The notes under the pieces were generated by a model. That model was not told the DNA's origin. It worked only from the letters and a program-made list of their open reading frames with translations, and did not search any database. Position numbers and translations under genes: made by a program. Below, piece after piece: positions 21,724 to 31,241 of a stretch of 64,000 nucleotides of DNA; the stretch's first letter is position 1; each line of letters starts with the position of its first letter. Source of the stretch: Halopelagius longus (GTDB lineage Archaea > Halobacteriota > Halobacteria > Halobacteriales > Haloferacaceae); assembly GCF_900100875.1 (NCBI RefSeq), contig NZ_FNKQ01000001.1, forward strand, positions 248,001 to 312,000. Direction: 5' to 3'.

Positions 21724-24700
21724 TTACTCCATGGCCGTCCGGACCAACTTCCGTTCGGCGGCCCGGAGGTGGTACTGGAACGTCGGCGAGGAGATGTCGA
21801 ACACGTCCGCGAGCGTCGTCGCGGTGGTGAGACGCGGCCACTCGTAGAAGCCGCCGTGGTGCGCCGCGGTTATCGCCTCCTTCTGACGCTCCGTCCACTC
21901 GTCTTCGAGGCGCGCGCGGAACGCGCCTTCGGTCTCTATCGGGTTCGTCACGGTGCGCTTCGAGACGAGCGTCGTCTCCGGGTGGATGGCCGAGAACGCG
22001 TCCACCACGGAGCGGACGTTGACGCTCTCGGGGAGGGTGACGACGACCCGGCAGGCCGCCTCCGTCGCCGTCATCTCGCGCAGTCGTCCGCCGCCGGCGT
22101 ACAACACCTCGAAGGACGCCCGGTCGGGCAGTTGCATCTCGTAGAGGTGGTCGTCGTCGTCGCCGTCGGTGAGTTCCGTGAGCGACGTTCCGGCCGGGAG
22201 CGCCGCTTCGACCGCCTCGCGGTCGGCCGCCGTCCGGACGAACGTCCGGTAACCACCGTCGGACGTCGGAATCACGCCCGTGACGCGAACCGATTCGCCC
22301 GTCCGACGGGCGAGGGCGAGCAGCGACTGCCGTTCGTCGGTCACCGCGAGTTCGACTTCCGTCCGTCGGTCGGCCAGCATCGCCTGCGACCGGCCGAGTC
22401 GGTCGATGACGCTCCCGAGCGTCGCGCCGAGTTCGGCCAGCATCTCGCCGTCCTCCTCGTCGAAGGCGTCCGCGTCCGTCCCGTGGACGACGAGCAGGCG
22501 ACCCTCCCCCGCGGGGACGACGGCCAAAGACTGGAAGCCGTACGAGAGGGCGTCGCGCCTGTGGGCCTCCCACCCCGGCGCGTCCACCACGTTCTTCACC
22601 ACCGCGGGGACGAGACTCTCTGCGGTGTTCGCGACGAGTTCGGGGAACGGGTCGGTCGAGAGAACCTCGACGAGGCGGTGTGCGTACCCGTCCTCGACGC
22701 CGCTCGTCGTCGTCGGCGTCGGCGACCCCGTCGCGGCGTCCACCTCGCAGAACCACGCGAAGCGGTAGGGTCGCGCGTCGGCCAGTCGCTCGCAGGCGCG
22801 GGCGGCCGCCTCCTCGCCGGTCGCCGCCCGAACGACCGCTCCGGTCACCTCGCGGATGGTCCGGTTGATGCGGTTCAGCTTCGTCAGGCGCTCGTTCTGC
22901 GACTCCAGCCTGCGGTCCCTGTCGCCGAGGGCGGCCTCCGCCTCGACGACCGACAGTATCTCGCTCATCGTCGAGGCCAACAGTCGGAACACCTCGGTGC
23001 CCGACTCGTCGGCGACGGTGTCGCGGTCCATCTCGACGGAGAGGACGCCGTACTGCCCCACCGCCTCCGCGACGAGGTTCCGCCCGCGTCCGGTTCCGCT
23101 GTCGACGATGACCGTCTTCTCCTCGGCGAACGCGCGCCAACACGGGTTCCCGCCGGGGACGACGAGTTCGTCCGGGTCGGCGTCTGAGGCGGGGTGGGGA
23201 CGGAGCGTTCGCTCTCCGGGGTCGTACTCGAAGAAGTCCACGGAGAGCGGTTCGAAGAGGTCCTCGCAGGCTTCGAGCGTCAGTTCGACCGCCGCGTCGT
23301 AGTCCGTCACGCGCGTCAGCGACCGCGTGTGCTCCTGCAGGGTGGTGAGCAACCGCTCGCGCCGGCGGCGCGCCGACACGTCGCGGGAGATGCCGACCGT
23401 GCCGACGAACCGCCGTTCGCCGTCGTTGTCCGTCTCGAACAGCGCGGAGAACCGCGTCTCTATCCAGACGGAACTCCCGTCCGGTCGGTCCAACGGGAAC
23501 TCGACGGTGGCGGCCTCCCCGGTGTCGACGGACTGCCGGCGCAGTTCGTCGATCCGTTCGGCCGTCTCCTCGTCGATGACGTCCGTGGCGGCCGTCCCCA
23601 ACAGTTCCTCCCTGCTTCGGCCGAACAGGTCTGCGAACCCTCGATTCACCTCGACGAAGCGGAGTTCGTCGTCGAGGGCGTACACGCCGTCGTCGGCCGT
23701 CTCGACCATCCACTCGTAGCGGAGCAGTTCGAGTTCGCGCTCTCTCCGTTCGGTCACGTCCGTCAGGTAGACGGAGACGCCGTTTCGAGACGGGTACACC
23801 CGGTGTTCGTACCACGCGCCCGTCGGGGCGTGCACGGCCTCGAACGTCGCCGGTTCGCGCTTGTAGCGGGCGCGTTCGTACTGCGCGCGCACGTAATCGT
23901 CCTCAAACAGCGTCCAGACGCTCCGGCCGACCACGTCCTCGGGCGTCGCGCCGAGGAGGCGGGCCGCGTTCGGGTTCGCTGAGGTTATCCGCCACTGCTC
24001 GTCGAGGCCGTAGACGCCCTCCTCGATGCGTTCGAACACCTCTTCGAGCGTCGAGCGGAGCGTCTGTCGCTCGATGGCCGCGCCGACGAGCGTCGCGACG
24101 TTCTCGATGAAGCGCCCGTCCGTCTCGTCGAACATCCCCGGCGTCGCCGAGTGAGCCGTGATGACGCCCCACGGGCCGTCGCGCCCCTCGATGGCGACGC
24201 TCAGTCCGCTCTGGATGTTCGCGGAGTCCTCCAAGGCGCTCGAATCGAAGCGCTCGTCGAGGAACACCCGTTCGGAGACGAGTGCGCCGTCGGCCCACAG
24301 CGTCCGTTCGGCGTGCGTGCCCGGACCGAGGGAGACGCCGCCGACGTAACTTTGGGGCCACCCCTCGACGGCGACGAGTTCCACGTCGCCGACGGACGGC
24401 CGGAACCGACCGACGGCGATGTACGCCACGTCCAACGCCGCCCGGAGTCGTTCGACCGTCTCCTCGATCAGTCGCTCGTACGTCGGCCCCGAGAGGGCGA
24501 ACGCGCCGAGGTCCGAGACGACGTACTGCTGGGCGATGCGGCGCGTCCGCTCTCGGTCGCTTCGGTGGGCGTCGACGGCCGCCCGGACGCGGTGCGCCAA
24601 CCACTCCGCCTCCGCGTCGGTTCCGCGCGCCGCGAGATAGTCCGTCGCTCCGGCGGCGAACGCCTCGTGCCCGCCCTCGGCCTCGTCGGGGTCCACGACG

Positions 24701-24939
24701 AGGATGACGGGCAGCCCCGGAGCCCGTTCCCGCACGTCCGAGACCAGCGTCGCCCGCGCCTCCGGCGGCACGGCTCCGACGACGCAGTCGACTCGCTCTT
24801 CGTCTCCGTCGCCGACGCGCGACGCCGCCTCCGCCGCCGAAGCCCGCCAGAGCGTCGGGTCTCCGAGGACGGCGTCGAACGCCGCGCCGAACAGCGCCGG
24901 CGGGTCGCCGACGACGAGTACGGTGTTCCTGTCGGTCAC
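21724..24939 (-). CDS. Multi-sensor Bat-type transcriptional regulator
   Basis: A 1071-residue cytoplasmic sensor/regulator starting with GTG. In order: a receiver-like domain (1-125), GAF (about 145-310), PAS (312-425), PAS (430-545, with a PAC-like GTVGISRDVSARRRRE), two more GAF-like domains (560-865), a bacterio-opsin-activator domain (870-1010) and an HTH_10 helix-turn-helix (ATTLADVFDISSPTFQYHLRAAERKLV). Relatives such as Bat respond to light, oxygen or redox state and control transcription. The receiver reads VDCVVGAVPP, with Gly where the phosphorylated Asp belongs, so it is probably not phosphorylated. No membrane segment and no kinase domain is present. Confidence 0.9.
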   Translation of the reverse strand: MTDRNTVLVVGDPPALFGAAFDAVLGDPTLWRASAAEAASRVGDGDEERVDCVVGAVPPEARATLVSDVRERAPGLPVILVVDPDEAEGGHEAFAAGATDYLAARGTDAEAEWLAHRVRAAVDAHRSDRERTRRIAQQYVVSDLGAFALSGPTYERLIEETVERLRAALDVAYIAVGRFRPSVGDVELVAVEGWPQSYVGGVSLGPGTHAERTLWADGALVSERVFLDERFDSSALEDSANIQSGLSVAIEGRDGPWGVITAHSATPGMFDETDGRFIENVATLVGAAIERQTLRSTLEEVFERIEEGVYGLDEQWRITSANPNAARLLGATPEDVVGRSVWTLFEDDYVRAQYERARYKREPATFEAVHAPTGAWYEHRVYPSRNGVSVYLTDVTERRERELELLRYEWMVETADDGVYALDDELRFVEVNRGFADLFGRSREELLGTAATDVIDEETAERIDELRRQSVDTGEAATVEFPLDRPDGSSVWIETRFSALFETDNDGERRFVGTVGISRDVSARRRRERLLTTLQEHTRSLTRVTDYDAAVELTLEACEDLFEPLSVDFFEYDPGERTLRPHPASDADPDELVVPGGNPCWRAFAEEKTVIVDSGTGRGRNLVAEAVGQYGVLSVEMDRDTVADESGTEVFRLLASTMSEILSVVEAEAALGDRDRRLESQNERLTKLNRINRTIREVTGAVVRAATGEEAAARACERLADARPYRFAWFCEVDAATGSPTPTTTSGVEDGYAHRLVEVLSTDPFPELVANTAESLVPAVVKNVVDAPGWEAHRRDALSYGFQSLAVVPAGEGRLLVVHGTDADAFDEEDGEMLAELGATLGSVIDRLGRSQAMLADRRTEVELAVTDERQSLLALARRTGESVRVTGVIPTSDGGYRTFVRTAADREAVEAALPAGTSLTELTDGDDDDHLYEMQLPDRASFEVLYAGGGRLREMTATEAACRVVVTLPESVNVRSVVDAFSAIHPETTLVSKRTVTNPIETEGAFRARLEDEWTERQKEAITAAHHGGFYEWPRLTTATTLADVFDISSPTFQYHLRAAERKLVRTAME

Positions 24940-25006
24940 TAGATGCTCGTCGGCGACGGGCGGGTATCACCTTGTCGCCCGGCGGAGTCGCGGCTACTCG
25001 CGCCGT

Positions 25007-25555
25007 TCAGGCCTGCCACGCGTCGAGGTCGAGCACCATCACGAACGCGTCCTCGCCGTCGGCGTAGTAGCCGGGGACGCGGCGCGCCCGTTCGAACCCC
25101 ACGTCGCGGTACAGCGAGATGGCGGGTTCGTTGCCGACGCGAACCTCCAGTTTCACCAGCGTCGCGCCGTCGATGGTCAACGCGACGAGGGCGCGTTCGA
25201 GGAGGTAGCGGCCGAGTCCCGCCCCGCGGGCGTCGGGGCGGACGGCGATGTCCTTGACGTGTCCGATGCCGCGCCCGTGGTTCGGCATCACGTCGGCGAC
25301 GACGTACCCGACCACCGCCGGCCCGCGGACGGCGACGAGGAATCCGGGTTCCTCGAGGAACGTCTCGAACGCCGAGTAGGGCCACGGCTGGGAGAACGAA
25401 CTCTTCTCGATGCGGTAGACGTCGAGGAGGTCCGACCGCGTCGCCCTCCGAACGACCGTGTTCTCCGGCGCGGCGGCGTCCGCGCCCGACCCGTCGGCCC
25501 GCGCGTTCCGGTCGGTTCCGTCCGGGTTCCGTGACCTCTCGTTCACTACCGGCAC
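25007..25555 (-). CDS. rimI: Ribosomal-protein-alanine N-acetyltransferase RimI
   Basis: A 182-residue GNAT enzyme. After a 30-residue disordered leader comes VVRRATRSDLLDVYRIEKSSFSQPWPYSAFETFL (RimI hallmark), then the acetyl-CoA motif IAVRPDARGAGLGRYLLE and the closing VGNEPAISLYRDVGFERARRVPGYY. Archaeal RimI acetylates protein N termini (NatA/Ard1-like activity). It starts with GTG at 25555; a run of five T on the minus strand (25573-25577) is near the expected TATA position. Confidence 0.88.
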   Translation of the reverse strand: MPVVNERSRNPDGTDRNARADGSGADAAAPENTVVRRATRSDLLDVYRIEKSSFSQPWPYSAFETFLEEPGFLVAVRGPAVVGYVVADVMPNHGRGIGHVKDIAVRPDARGAGLGRYLLERALVALTIDGATLVKLEVRVGNEPAISLYRDVGFERARRVPGYYADGEDAFVMVLDLDAWQA

Positions 25556-25678
25556 GTACGCGGGAGGGGCGCAAAAACGCGACGACTCCGGGGACGGTGG
25601 CGGGGAAGTCGAACCGACGGACCGGTCGCTACCGGGAGAGCGTCGAAAGAATGGGACGTTGTGGTGCGGAGCCGTCGT

Positions 25679-27658
25679 TCAGTCGTCCGCGGGCGTCGCG
25701 CCGCCGGAGGAGTCTTCCTCGTTCTGCTGCTTCGTCAGCGACAGCTTGCCGCCGGCGGTGAGGATGCGACGTTCGCGCTCGGAGGCGTCGAGCGTCGCCG
25801 TCGCCTCCCAGTCGTCGTTCACGCGGATCGTGAACTCTTCCTGACCGGATTCGACGGCTTCGGCGACGTCGTCGACGATCGCGATGTCGTCGCCCTGCTC
25901 TATCTTCTCGTACGTCTCCTCGTCGATGGCGAGGGGGACGATGCCGAAGTTGAACAGGTTCGCCTTGTGGATGCGCGCGAACGACTGCGCGAGGACGCCC
26001 TCGATGCCGAGGTACATCGGACACATCGCGGCGTGTTCGCGGGAGGAGCCCTGCCCGTAGTTCTCGCCGGCGACGAGGAAGCCGCCGTCGGCCTCCTTCG
26101 CTCGCTGGGCGAACGTGTCGTCGACGCGCGAGAGCGTGAACTCCGAGAGGCGCTCGATGTTCGAGCGGAACTTGAGGATGTCGGACGTGGCCGGGATGAT
26201 GTGGTCCGTCGTGATGTTGTCCTCCATCTTCAGGAGCGCCTCACCCTCGATGTTCGCTTGGAGGGGGTCCTTCAGCGGCACTTCGCCGATGTTGGGGCCC
26301 TTGATGAGTTCGTCGTCGATGGCCTCGTCGGGTGCGATGAGGTCGGCCTTCGAGGCGTCGTACTGGTCGGGGAGTTCGACGCCGGGCGCTTCGAGGTCGC
26401 CGAGTTCGTCCGCGAGGTCGCGGGGATCGACGATTTCGCCCTTCAGCGCCGCCGCGGCGGCGACCTGCGGCGAGGCGAGGAAGACCGAGTCGTCCTCGAT
26501 GCCGGAGCGACCCTCGAAGTTGCGGTTGAACGTCCGGACGGAGACGGAGTTCGAAGCCGGGACGTGGCCGATACCGATACACGGTCCGCAGGTCGCCTCG
26601 GAGACGTTGACGCCGGCCGCCATCATCTCGGCGGTCCAGCCTTCGCGGGCGAGCAGTTCTCCGGCCTGCTTCGAACCGGGCGCGACGATGAGGTCCGTGC
26701 TCTTTGCGACTTCGCGGCCCTTGACCATCTTCGCGGCCGGGAGAACGTCCTCGTAGCCGCCGTTGGTACAGGAACCGACGATGACCTGGTCTACGTCCGT
26801 GCCCGCGACTTCGTCGACGGGAACGACGTTGTCGGGCATCGACGGCTTCGCGATGAGCGGTTCGATCTCCGAGAGGTCGATGACGACTTCGTCGGCGTAC
26901 TCGGCGTCGTCGTCGGCCTTCAGTTCGACGTACTCGTCTTCGCGGCCCTGTCGGGCGAGATAGTCTTTCGTCTTCTCGTCGGTCTCGAAGATAGAGGACG
27001 TCGCGCCGAGTTCCGTCCCCATGTTGGTGATGGTGGTACGCTCGGGCACCGAGAGCGACTTCGCGCCGGGGCCGGTGTACTCGAACACCTTGCCGACGCC
27101 GCCCTTCACGGAGAGGCGTCGGAGCATCTCGAGGATGACGTCCTTCGCGGAAGCCCAGTCCTGGAGTTCGCCTTCGAGGCGGACGTTGACGACTTCCGGC
27201 ATCTCGACGTAGTACGCGCCGCCGCCCATGGCGACTGCGATGTCGAGGCCGCCGGCACCGATGGCGAGTTCGCCGAGGCCGCCGGGTGTCGGCGTGTGAG
27301 AGTCAGAGCCGAGCAGCGTCTTCCCGGGCGCGGCGAAGTTCTCCTTGTGGACGTTGTGGCAGATGCCGTTGCCCGGTCGGGAGAAGTGCGCACCGTACGT
27401 GCCCGCCGCCGAACGGAGGAAGCGGTGGTCGTCGGTGTTCTTGAAGTCGAACTGGTACGTCTGGTGGTCGCAGTACTGCGCGGCCAGTTCGGTCTGCTGT
27501 TCGTCGAGGCCGAGCGCCTCGAACTGGAGCCAGACCATCGTCCCCGTCGTGTCCTGCGTGAGGACCTGGTCGATTTCGATTCCGATTTCCTCGCCGGGCT
27601 CGAGCTCGCCTTCGACGAGATGATCGTCGAGTATTTTTTCCGTAAGCGTCTGTCCCAT
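25679..27658 (-). CDS. acnA: Aconitate hydratase
   Basis: A 659-residue aconitase that converts citrate to isocitrate in the TCA and glyoxylate routes. The 4Fe-4S ligands are visible in VIVGSCTNGGYEDV and EATCGPCIGIGHVPA; substrate-binding blocks are LLGSDSHTPTPGGLGELAIGAGGLD and GENYGQGSSREHAAMCP in the swivelling domain. The length fits the shorter archaeal/mitochondrial-type family. Monocistronic with a clear TATA box. The window also encodes isocitrate lyase, so one route from citrate to glyoxylate is represented. Confidence 0.95.
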   Translation of the reverse strand: MGQTLTEKILDDHLVEGELEPGEEIGIEIDQVLTQDTTGTMVWLQFEALGLDEQQTELAAQYCDHQTYQFDFKNTDDHRFLRSAAGTYGAHFSRPGNGICHNVHKENFAAPGKTLLGSDSHTPTPGGLGELAIGAGGLDIAVAMGGGAYYVEMPEVVNVRLEGELQDWASAKDVILEMLRRLSVKGGVGKVFEYTGPGAKSLSVPERTTITNMGTELGATSSIFETDEKTKDYLARQGREDEYVELKADDDAEYADEVVIDLSEIEPLIAKPSMPDNVVPVDEVAGTDVDQVIVGSCTNGGYEDVLPAAKMVKGREVAKSTDLIVAPGSKQAGELLAREGWTAEMMAAGVNVSEATCGPCIGIGHVPASNSVSVRTFNRNFEGRSGIEDDSVFLASPQVAAAAALKGEIVDPRDLADELGDLEAPGVELPDQYDASKADLIAPDEAIDDELIKGPNIGEVPLKDPLQANIEGEALLKMEDNITTDHIIPATSDILKFRSNIERLSEFTLSRVDDTFAQRAKEADGGFLVAGENYGQGSSREHAAMCPMYLGIEGVLAQSFARIHKANLFNFGIVPLAIDEETYEKIEQGDDIAIVDDVAEAVESGQEEFTIRVNDDWEATATLDASERERRILTAGGKLSLTKQQNEEDSSGGATPADD

Positions 27659-27683
27659 AACGTGTCGGAGTCGGCCGTCTACG

Positions 27684-27692
27684 ATTATAAAT
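27684..27692 (-). promoter_or_regulatory. TATA-type promoter of aconitase
   Basis: On the minus strand ATTTATAAT lies about 30 nt before the acnA ATG (27658), giving a near-leaderless transcript. The rest of the 197-nt divergent spacer to the dUTPase gene is also AT-rich at 27715-27800. Confidence 0.65.
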
Positions 27693-27855
27693 CCCGCGTG
27701 TTTGAGGATAGAGGTATGTTCCTTATACGCATAAAATGAATATCTGTGACAATCATGAACAACGCCTCCGTCGTTCGATTTTTCGTGTATGTTCGGTGAT
27801 ATGACTGTCGGCGGAACAACGATAGCCCTTTTTCGGTCGCCGCGACTCTCCCGCT

Positions 27856-28320
27856 ATGTTTCGCTCCGGACGATTCGTCGCGGACCGCATCGACCCGATA
27901 GACGACTCGCAGGTGCAACCGAACGGCGTGGACCTGACCGTCGCCGCCGTCCTCGAACAGGTCGGACCGGGGAGAATCGGCAGGGAGGGGAAGGAAATCG
28001 GCGAACGACGGGAACTCGACGCCGAGGGCGGCGTCTACCGCCTCTCTCCCGGCGGGTACGTCCTCCAGTACGCCGAGACCATCCGCATCCCCGAGGAACA
28101 CGTCGGCTTTCTCTACCCCCGGTCTTCGCTGATGCGCAACTCCTGCATGCTCGACACCGCCGTCTGGGACGCCGGGTACGAAGGGAAGGGCGAGGGCCTC
28201 TTGGAGGTCCACCACGAGATAGAACTCGAACGCGGCGCGCGCGTCGCGCAGTTAGTTCTCGCCGAGGCCGACCACGAGGAGACGTACGACGGATCGTATC
28301 AGGGCGAACGCGTCGATTGA
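27856..28320 (+). CDS. dut: dUTPase / dCTP deaminase-like nucleotidohydrolase
   Basis: A 154-residue member of the trimeric dUTPase/dCTP deaminase superfamily. Visible motifs are VQPNGVDLTV (motif 1), LYPRSSLMRNSCML (motif 2, with the Arg-Ser-Ser core) and TAVWDAGYEGKGEGLLEVHHE (motif 3). It keeps dUTP out of DNA or makes dUMP from dCTP/dUTP; haloarchaeal homologues are usually called dUTPase. The ATG at 27856 has a CTTTTT element about 27 nt upstream. It is divergent from acnA. Confidence 0.85.
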   Translation: MFRSGRFVADRIDPIDDSQVQPNGVDLTVAAVLEQVGPGRIGREGKEIGERRELDAEGGVYRLSPGGYVLQYAETIRIPEEHVGFLYPRSSLMRNSCMLDTAVWDAGYEGKGEGLLEVHHEIELERGARVAQLVLAEADHEETYDGSYQGERVD

Positions 28321-28528
28321 ATCGACGAGACACTAAGTACTTCACCGGGCACGCGCGAGGGACGCCGCCGACCCGGACGGCGATTCTTGACGTACGTCGG
28401 ACACGTCCCCGTTCGACGGGTTGCGAATGTCCCGTTTTCCGGCGCGTTCTCCGTCGAAATAGGCCGCCACAAACGACTTGGGGTACCCAAAGGCACATTT
28501 ACGCGCGTCTCTAAGAGTCGTGCAACTG

Positions 28529-29758
28529 ATGTCCAGAAGCCCCTCTCTCCCTGAACGCCCTCGTCTGGACCTCGACCCGGAGATGTCCGAGGCCGAACGC
28601 CTGTCGGCCATCCGGCAGCACTTCGAGCGTCTCGTCGCGGTGAACGACGAACTCGACGACCGCCTCTCGGAGGCGCTCGACCGGCGCGAGGAGTTGAAGG
28701 ACGAGGTCGAACAGTTGAAGGACCGCAACGAAGCGCTGAAAACCTCGTCGCTGTACGTCGCGACGGTCGAAGAGGTGACCGACGACGGCGTCGTCATCAA
28801 ACAGCACGGTAACAACCAGGAGGTGTTGACCGACGCCTCGCCGCACCTCGACGCCGAAGTCGAGTCCGGCGACCGAGTCGCCATCAACGACTCCTTCGCC
28901 ATCCAGACGCTCTTGGACGACGAGACGGACTCCCGCGCGCAGGCGATGGAAGTCGACGGGTCGCCCGAGGTCCGGTACGAGGACATCGGCGGCATCGACG
29001 AACAGGTCCGGGAGGTCCGCGAAGCGGTCGAGGACCCCCTCAAGAACCCCGAGATGTTCGAGGAAGTCGGCGTCGACCCGCCGTCCGGCGTTCTCCTCTA
29101 CGGCCCGCCGGGCACCGGGAAGACGATGCTCGCGAAGGCCGTCGCCAACGAGACGGACGCGACGTTCATCAAGATGGCCGGGTCGGAACTCGTCCGGAAG
29201 TTCATCGGCGAAGGCTCCCGCCTCGTCCGCGACCTGTTCGAACTCGCCGCGGACCGCGAACCCGCCGTCATCTTCATCGACGAGATAGACGCCGTCGCCT
29301 CCAAGCGGACTGACTCGAAGACGTCCGGCGACGCGGAGGTCCAGCGGACGATGATGCAACTGCTCTCGGAGATGGACGGCTTCGACGACCGCGGCGAGAT
29401 TCGCATCATGGCCGCGACGAACCGCTTCGACATGCTCGACGAGGCAATCCTCCGTCCCGGCCGGTTCGACCGCCTCATCGAGGTGCCCAAGCCCGCCGCC
29501 GAGGGCCGCGAGAAGATTCTGGAGATCCACACCCGCGACATGAACGTCGCAGACGACGTGGACTTCGCGGACTTCGCGGAGAAACTGGAGGACTACTCCG
29601 GCGCGGACATCGCCTCTCTGGCCACCGAGGCCGGGATGTTCGCCATCCGCGACGAACGGACGGAGGTCACCCGCGCGGACTTCGAGGCCGCCTACGAGAA
29701 ACTCGAATCCACCGACGAGACGACGACGCTTCCGGGCCACACCGACTACCAGTACTGA
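28529..29758 (+). CDS. pan: Proteasome-activating nucleotidase PAN
   Basis: A 409-residue AAA+ ATPase that unfolds substrates for the 20S proteasome. The N-terminal coiled coil (about residues 25-75) is followed by an OB domain (SSLYVATVEEV...GNNQEVL), Walker A GPPGTGKT (192-199), Walker B IFIDEIDAVASKR and SRH ATNRFDMLDEAILRPGRFDR. The C terminus ends Tyr-Gln-Tyr: a tyrosine is present but not penultimate as in the HbYX docking motif. I chose the ATG at 28529 (MSRSPS); an ATTTAC element lies about 30 nt upstream, and the longer frame runs into the promoter. Confidence 0.93.
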   Translation: MSRSPSLPERPRLDLDPEMSEAERLSAIRQHFERLVAVNDELDDRLSEALDRREELKDEVEQLKDRNEALKTSSLYVATVEEVTDDGVVIKQHGNNQEVLTDASPHLDAEVESGDRVAINDSFAIQTLLDDETDSRAQAMEVDGSPEVRYEDIGGIDEQVREVREAVEDPLKNPEMFEEVGVDPPSGVLLYGPPGTGKTMLAKAVANETDATFIKMAGSELVRKFIGEGSRLVRDLFELAADREPAVIFIDEIDAVASKRTDSKTSGDAEVQRTMMQLLSEMDGFDDRGEIRIMAATNRFDMLDEAILRPGRFDRLIEVPKPAAEGREKILEIHTRDMNVADDVDFADFAEKLEDYSGADIASLATEAGMFAIRDERTEVTRADFEAAYEKLESTDETTTLPGHTDYQY

Positions 29759-29819
29759 CTCCCGCGGCCGACGCCGCGCTTCCGTAACTCCTTATTTCCC
29801 GCGCCGCCGTTCTCCGACG

Positions 29820-30290
29820 ATGAGCACCATCTACGTGGTTCGCGGCGTGGGCACTGCGCCCACCGAGATGGCGTCGTACGACGCCGCCTTGGCCGCGGCC
29901 AACGTGCACAACTACAACCTCGTCGCCGTCTCCTCTATCGTCCCCGAGGGCGCGTCCGTCGAGGAAGTCGACACCGCGCCGAATCTCGGTCCGGCGGGCA
30001 ACCGCCTGACGGTCGTACAGGCGCGGGCGACGACGGCCGAGGAGGGTACCGTCGCCGCCGGACTCGGGTGGGCGACCGGACCGGGACCCGGCCTCTTCTA
30101 CGAGGCGTCGGGCGAGGACCCGGCGGCCGTCCGGCGGGCGGTCGAAGACGGACTGGCCGCGGGGCGCGGCCTCCGCGAGTGGGAGTTCGACGACGAACGC
30201 GTCGTCGTCACCGCCGCGGAGGCCGACGGCGAGGGGTACACGACGGCGGTCACCGTCGCCGCCTACGGCGAGAGCGAGCCGATACTGTGA
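29820..30290 (+). CDS. pdaD: Pyruvoyl-dependent arginine decarboxylase
   Basis: A 156-residue proenzyme. Self-cleavage should occur between Ser38 and Ser39 in VAVSSIVPEGA to create the pyruvoyl cofactor on the larger chain. Other family blocks are YVVRGVGTAPTEMASYD, RLTVVQARATT and GPGPGLFYEASG. It converts arginine to agmatine for polyamines; in archaea agmatine is also attached to C34 of tRNA-Ile2. A TTATTT box (29792-29797) sits 27 nt before the ATG, so the transcript is probably leaderless. Confidence 0.92.
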   Translation: MSTIYVVRGVGTAPTEMASYDAALAAANVHNYNLVAVSSIVPEGASVEEVDTAPNLGPAGNRLTVVQARATTAEEGTVAAGLGWATGPGPGLFYEASGEDPAAVRRAVEDGLAAGRGLREWEFDDERVVVTAAEADGEGYTTAVTVAAYGESEPIL

Positions 30291-30354
30291 CAGAGATTCG
30301 CACCCTTCGACGGCTTTATCATCGTACTGCGCTTATGAAGAGTAACTTATCCTC

Positions 30355-30735
30355 ATGAACGGAAACAACCCCTACGCGGGTTCTCCCGGCGTCGTCGATG
30401 CGGGCCGTCCGAACGAGGACGACCTCTCGACAGAACAGGTCCGGACGCTGCGCGAGGCCGTCGCGGGAATCGTCTCCCGCACGCAGTCGTATCTTCCGGA
30501 GGGGTACGCCATCGGGTCGGAACTCTCCTACGGAAGCAACGGTCCGCAGGCGACGGTGGCCGTCCACCCGCCCGTCGGCCGGCCGGTCAGCGCCGGTTTC
30601 AGCCCCGACGAGAACGACTTGGAGTCGGGTCTCACCGACGACGACAGAGACGAAGTGGCTCGCGGACTCGCCGCCTCCGCGGCGTTTCAGGTCATGAACG
30701 CAGTCGGCGACGAACTCACGCCGACCGCTCGCTGA
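30355..30735 (+). CDS. DUF5811-like haloarchaeal protein
   Basis: A 126-residue acidic soluble protein resembling haloarchaeal DUF5811 (family recalled, not searched). After a disordered start (MNGNNPYAGSPG) come a helix LSTEQVRTLREAVAGIVSRTQSYLPEG, a beta segment and a final helix RDEVARGLAASAAFQVMNAVGDEL. It follows pdaD after 64 nt on the same strand. No catalytic signature is seen; the function is unknown. Confidence 0.72.
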   Translation: MNGNNPYAGSPGVVDAGRPNEDDLSTEQVRTLREAVAGIVSRTQSYLPEGYAIGSELSYGSNGPQATVAVHPPVGRPVSAGFSPDENDLESGLTDDDRDEVARGLAASAAFQVMNAVGDELTPTAR

Positions 30736-30830
30736 GGCGTCTCCGCGGACCGTACGCTATTCTGCGAAGATCGAAGGAACGACGCCCGAACGAAGCGGTT
30801 CTACTGCGGACGTAACGAGGCGTCGCGGCC

Positions 30831-31067
30831 TCATCCCCGTCGGCCGAGACGGTCGGGCATCGGCGGTTTCACGAACAGGCCGTAGGCGAGCAACGCCGCC
30901 GATGGGAGACCGCCGACGCCCGCGCCGACGGCGACCGGAACCGACGTGAGCACGGCACCGACCACGCCGAGCATCAACGGAAGCGGCAACAACAACAATA
31001 GAACGTCGTACTCCGACTCGAACTTCGGTACTATCGCTTCACCGGTCGGTGTCTGTCTCGTGCTCAT
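30831..31067 (-). CDS. Two-helix membrane protein, start fixed by a strong SD
   Basis: A 78-residue protein: a polar N terminus (STRQTPTGEAIVPKFESEYDV), two membrane helices (LLLLLPLPLMLGVVGAVLTSV and AVGAGVGGLPSAALLAYGLF) and a basic end. The ATG at 31067 is preceded by GGAGGTGAG with five bases between, an unusually strong Shine-Dalgarno site for this genome, where many genes look leaderless; this rules out the upstream frame start at 31082. The function is unknown. Confidence 0.72.
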   Translation of the reverse strand: MSTRQTPTGEAIVPKFESEYDVLLLLLPLPLMLGVVGAVLTSVPVAVGAGVGGLPSAALLAYGLFVKPPMPDRLGRRG

Positions 31068-31241
31068 GTAACTCACCTCCACCGTAACGTACGGACGGCT
31101 CCGTAGTAAACATTACCCCGAACCGCGAGGACCTATCTGCCGAACGTCTCCATAAGTTACGAGGCGCTTCGAGGTCGGCGGACGAACGCCCGGCCGGGTC
31201 ACCGCCGAAGCACGTTTGTCCGGGTGGGTCGAAGGCGCGGT

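Noticed and set aside
21724-24939. Treating the Bat-type protein as a hybrid histidine kinase
   Set aside because: No H box and no HATPase motifs; the C terminus is an HTH_10 DNA-binding domain.
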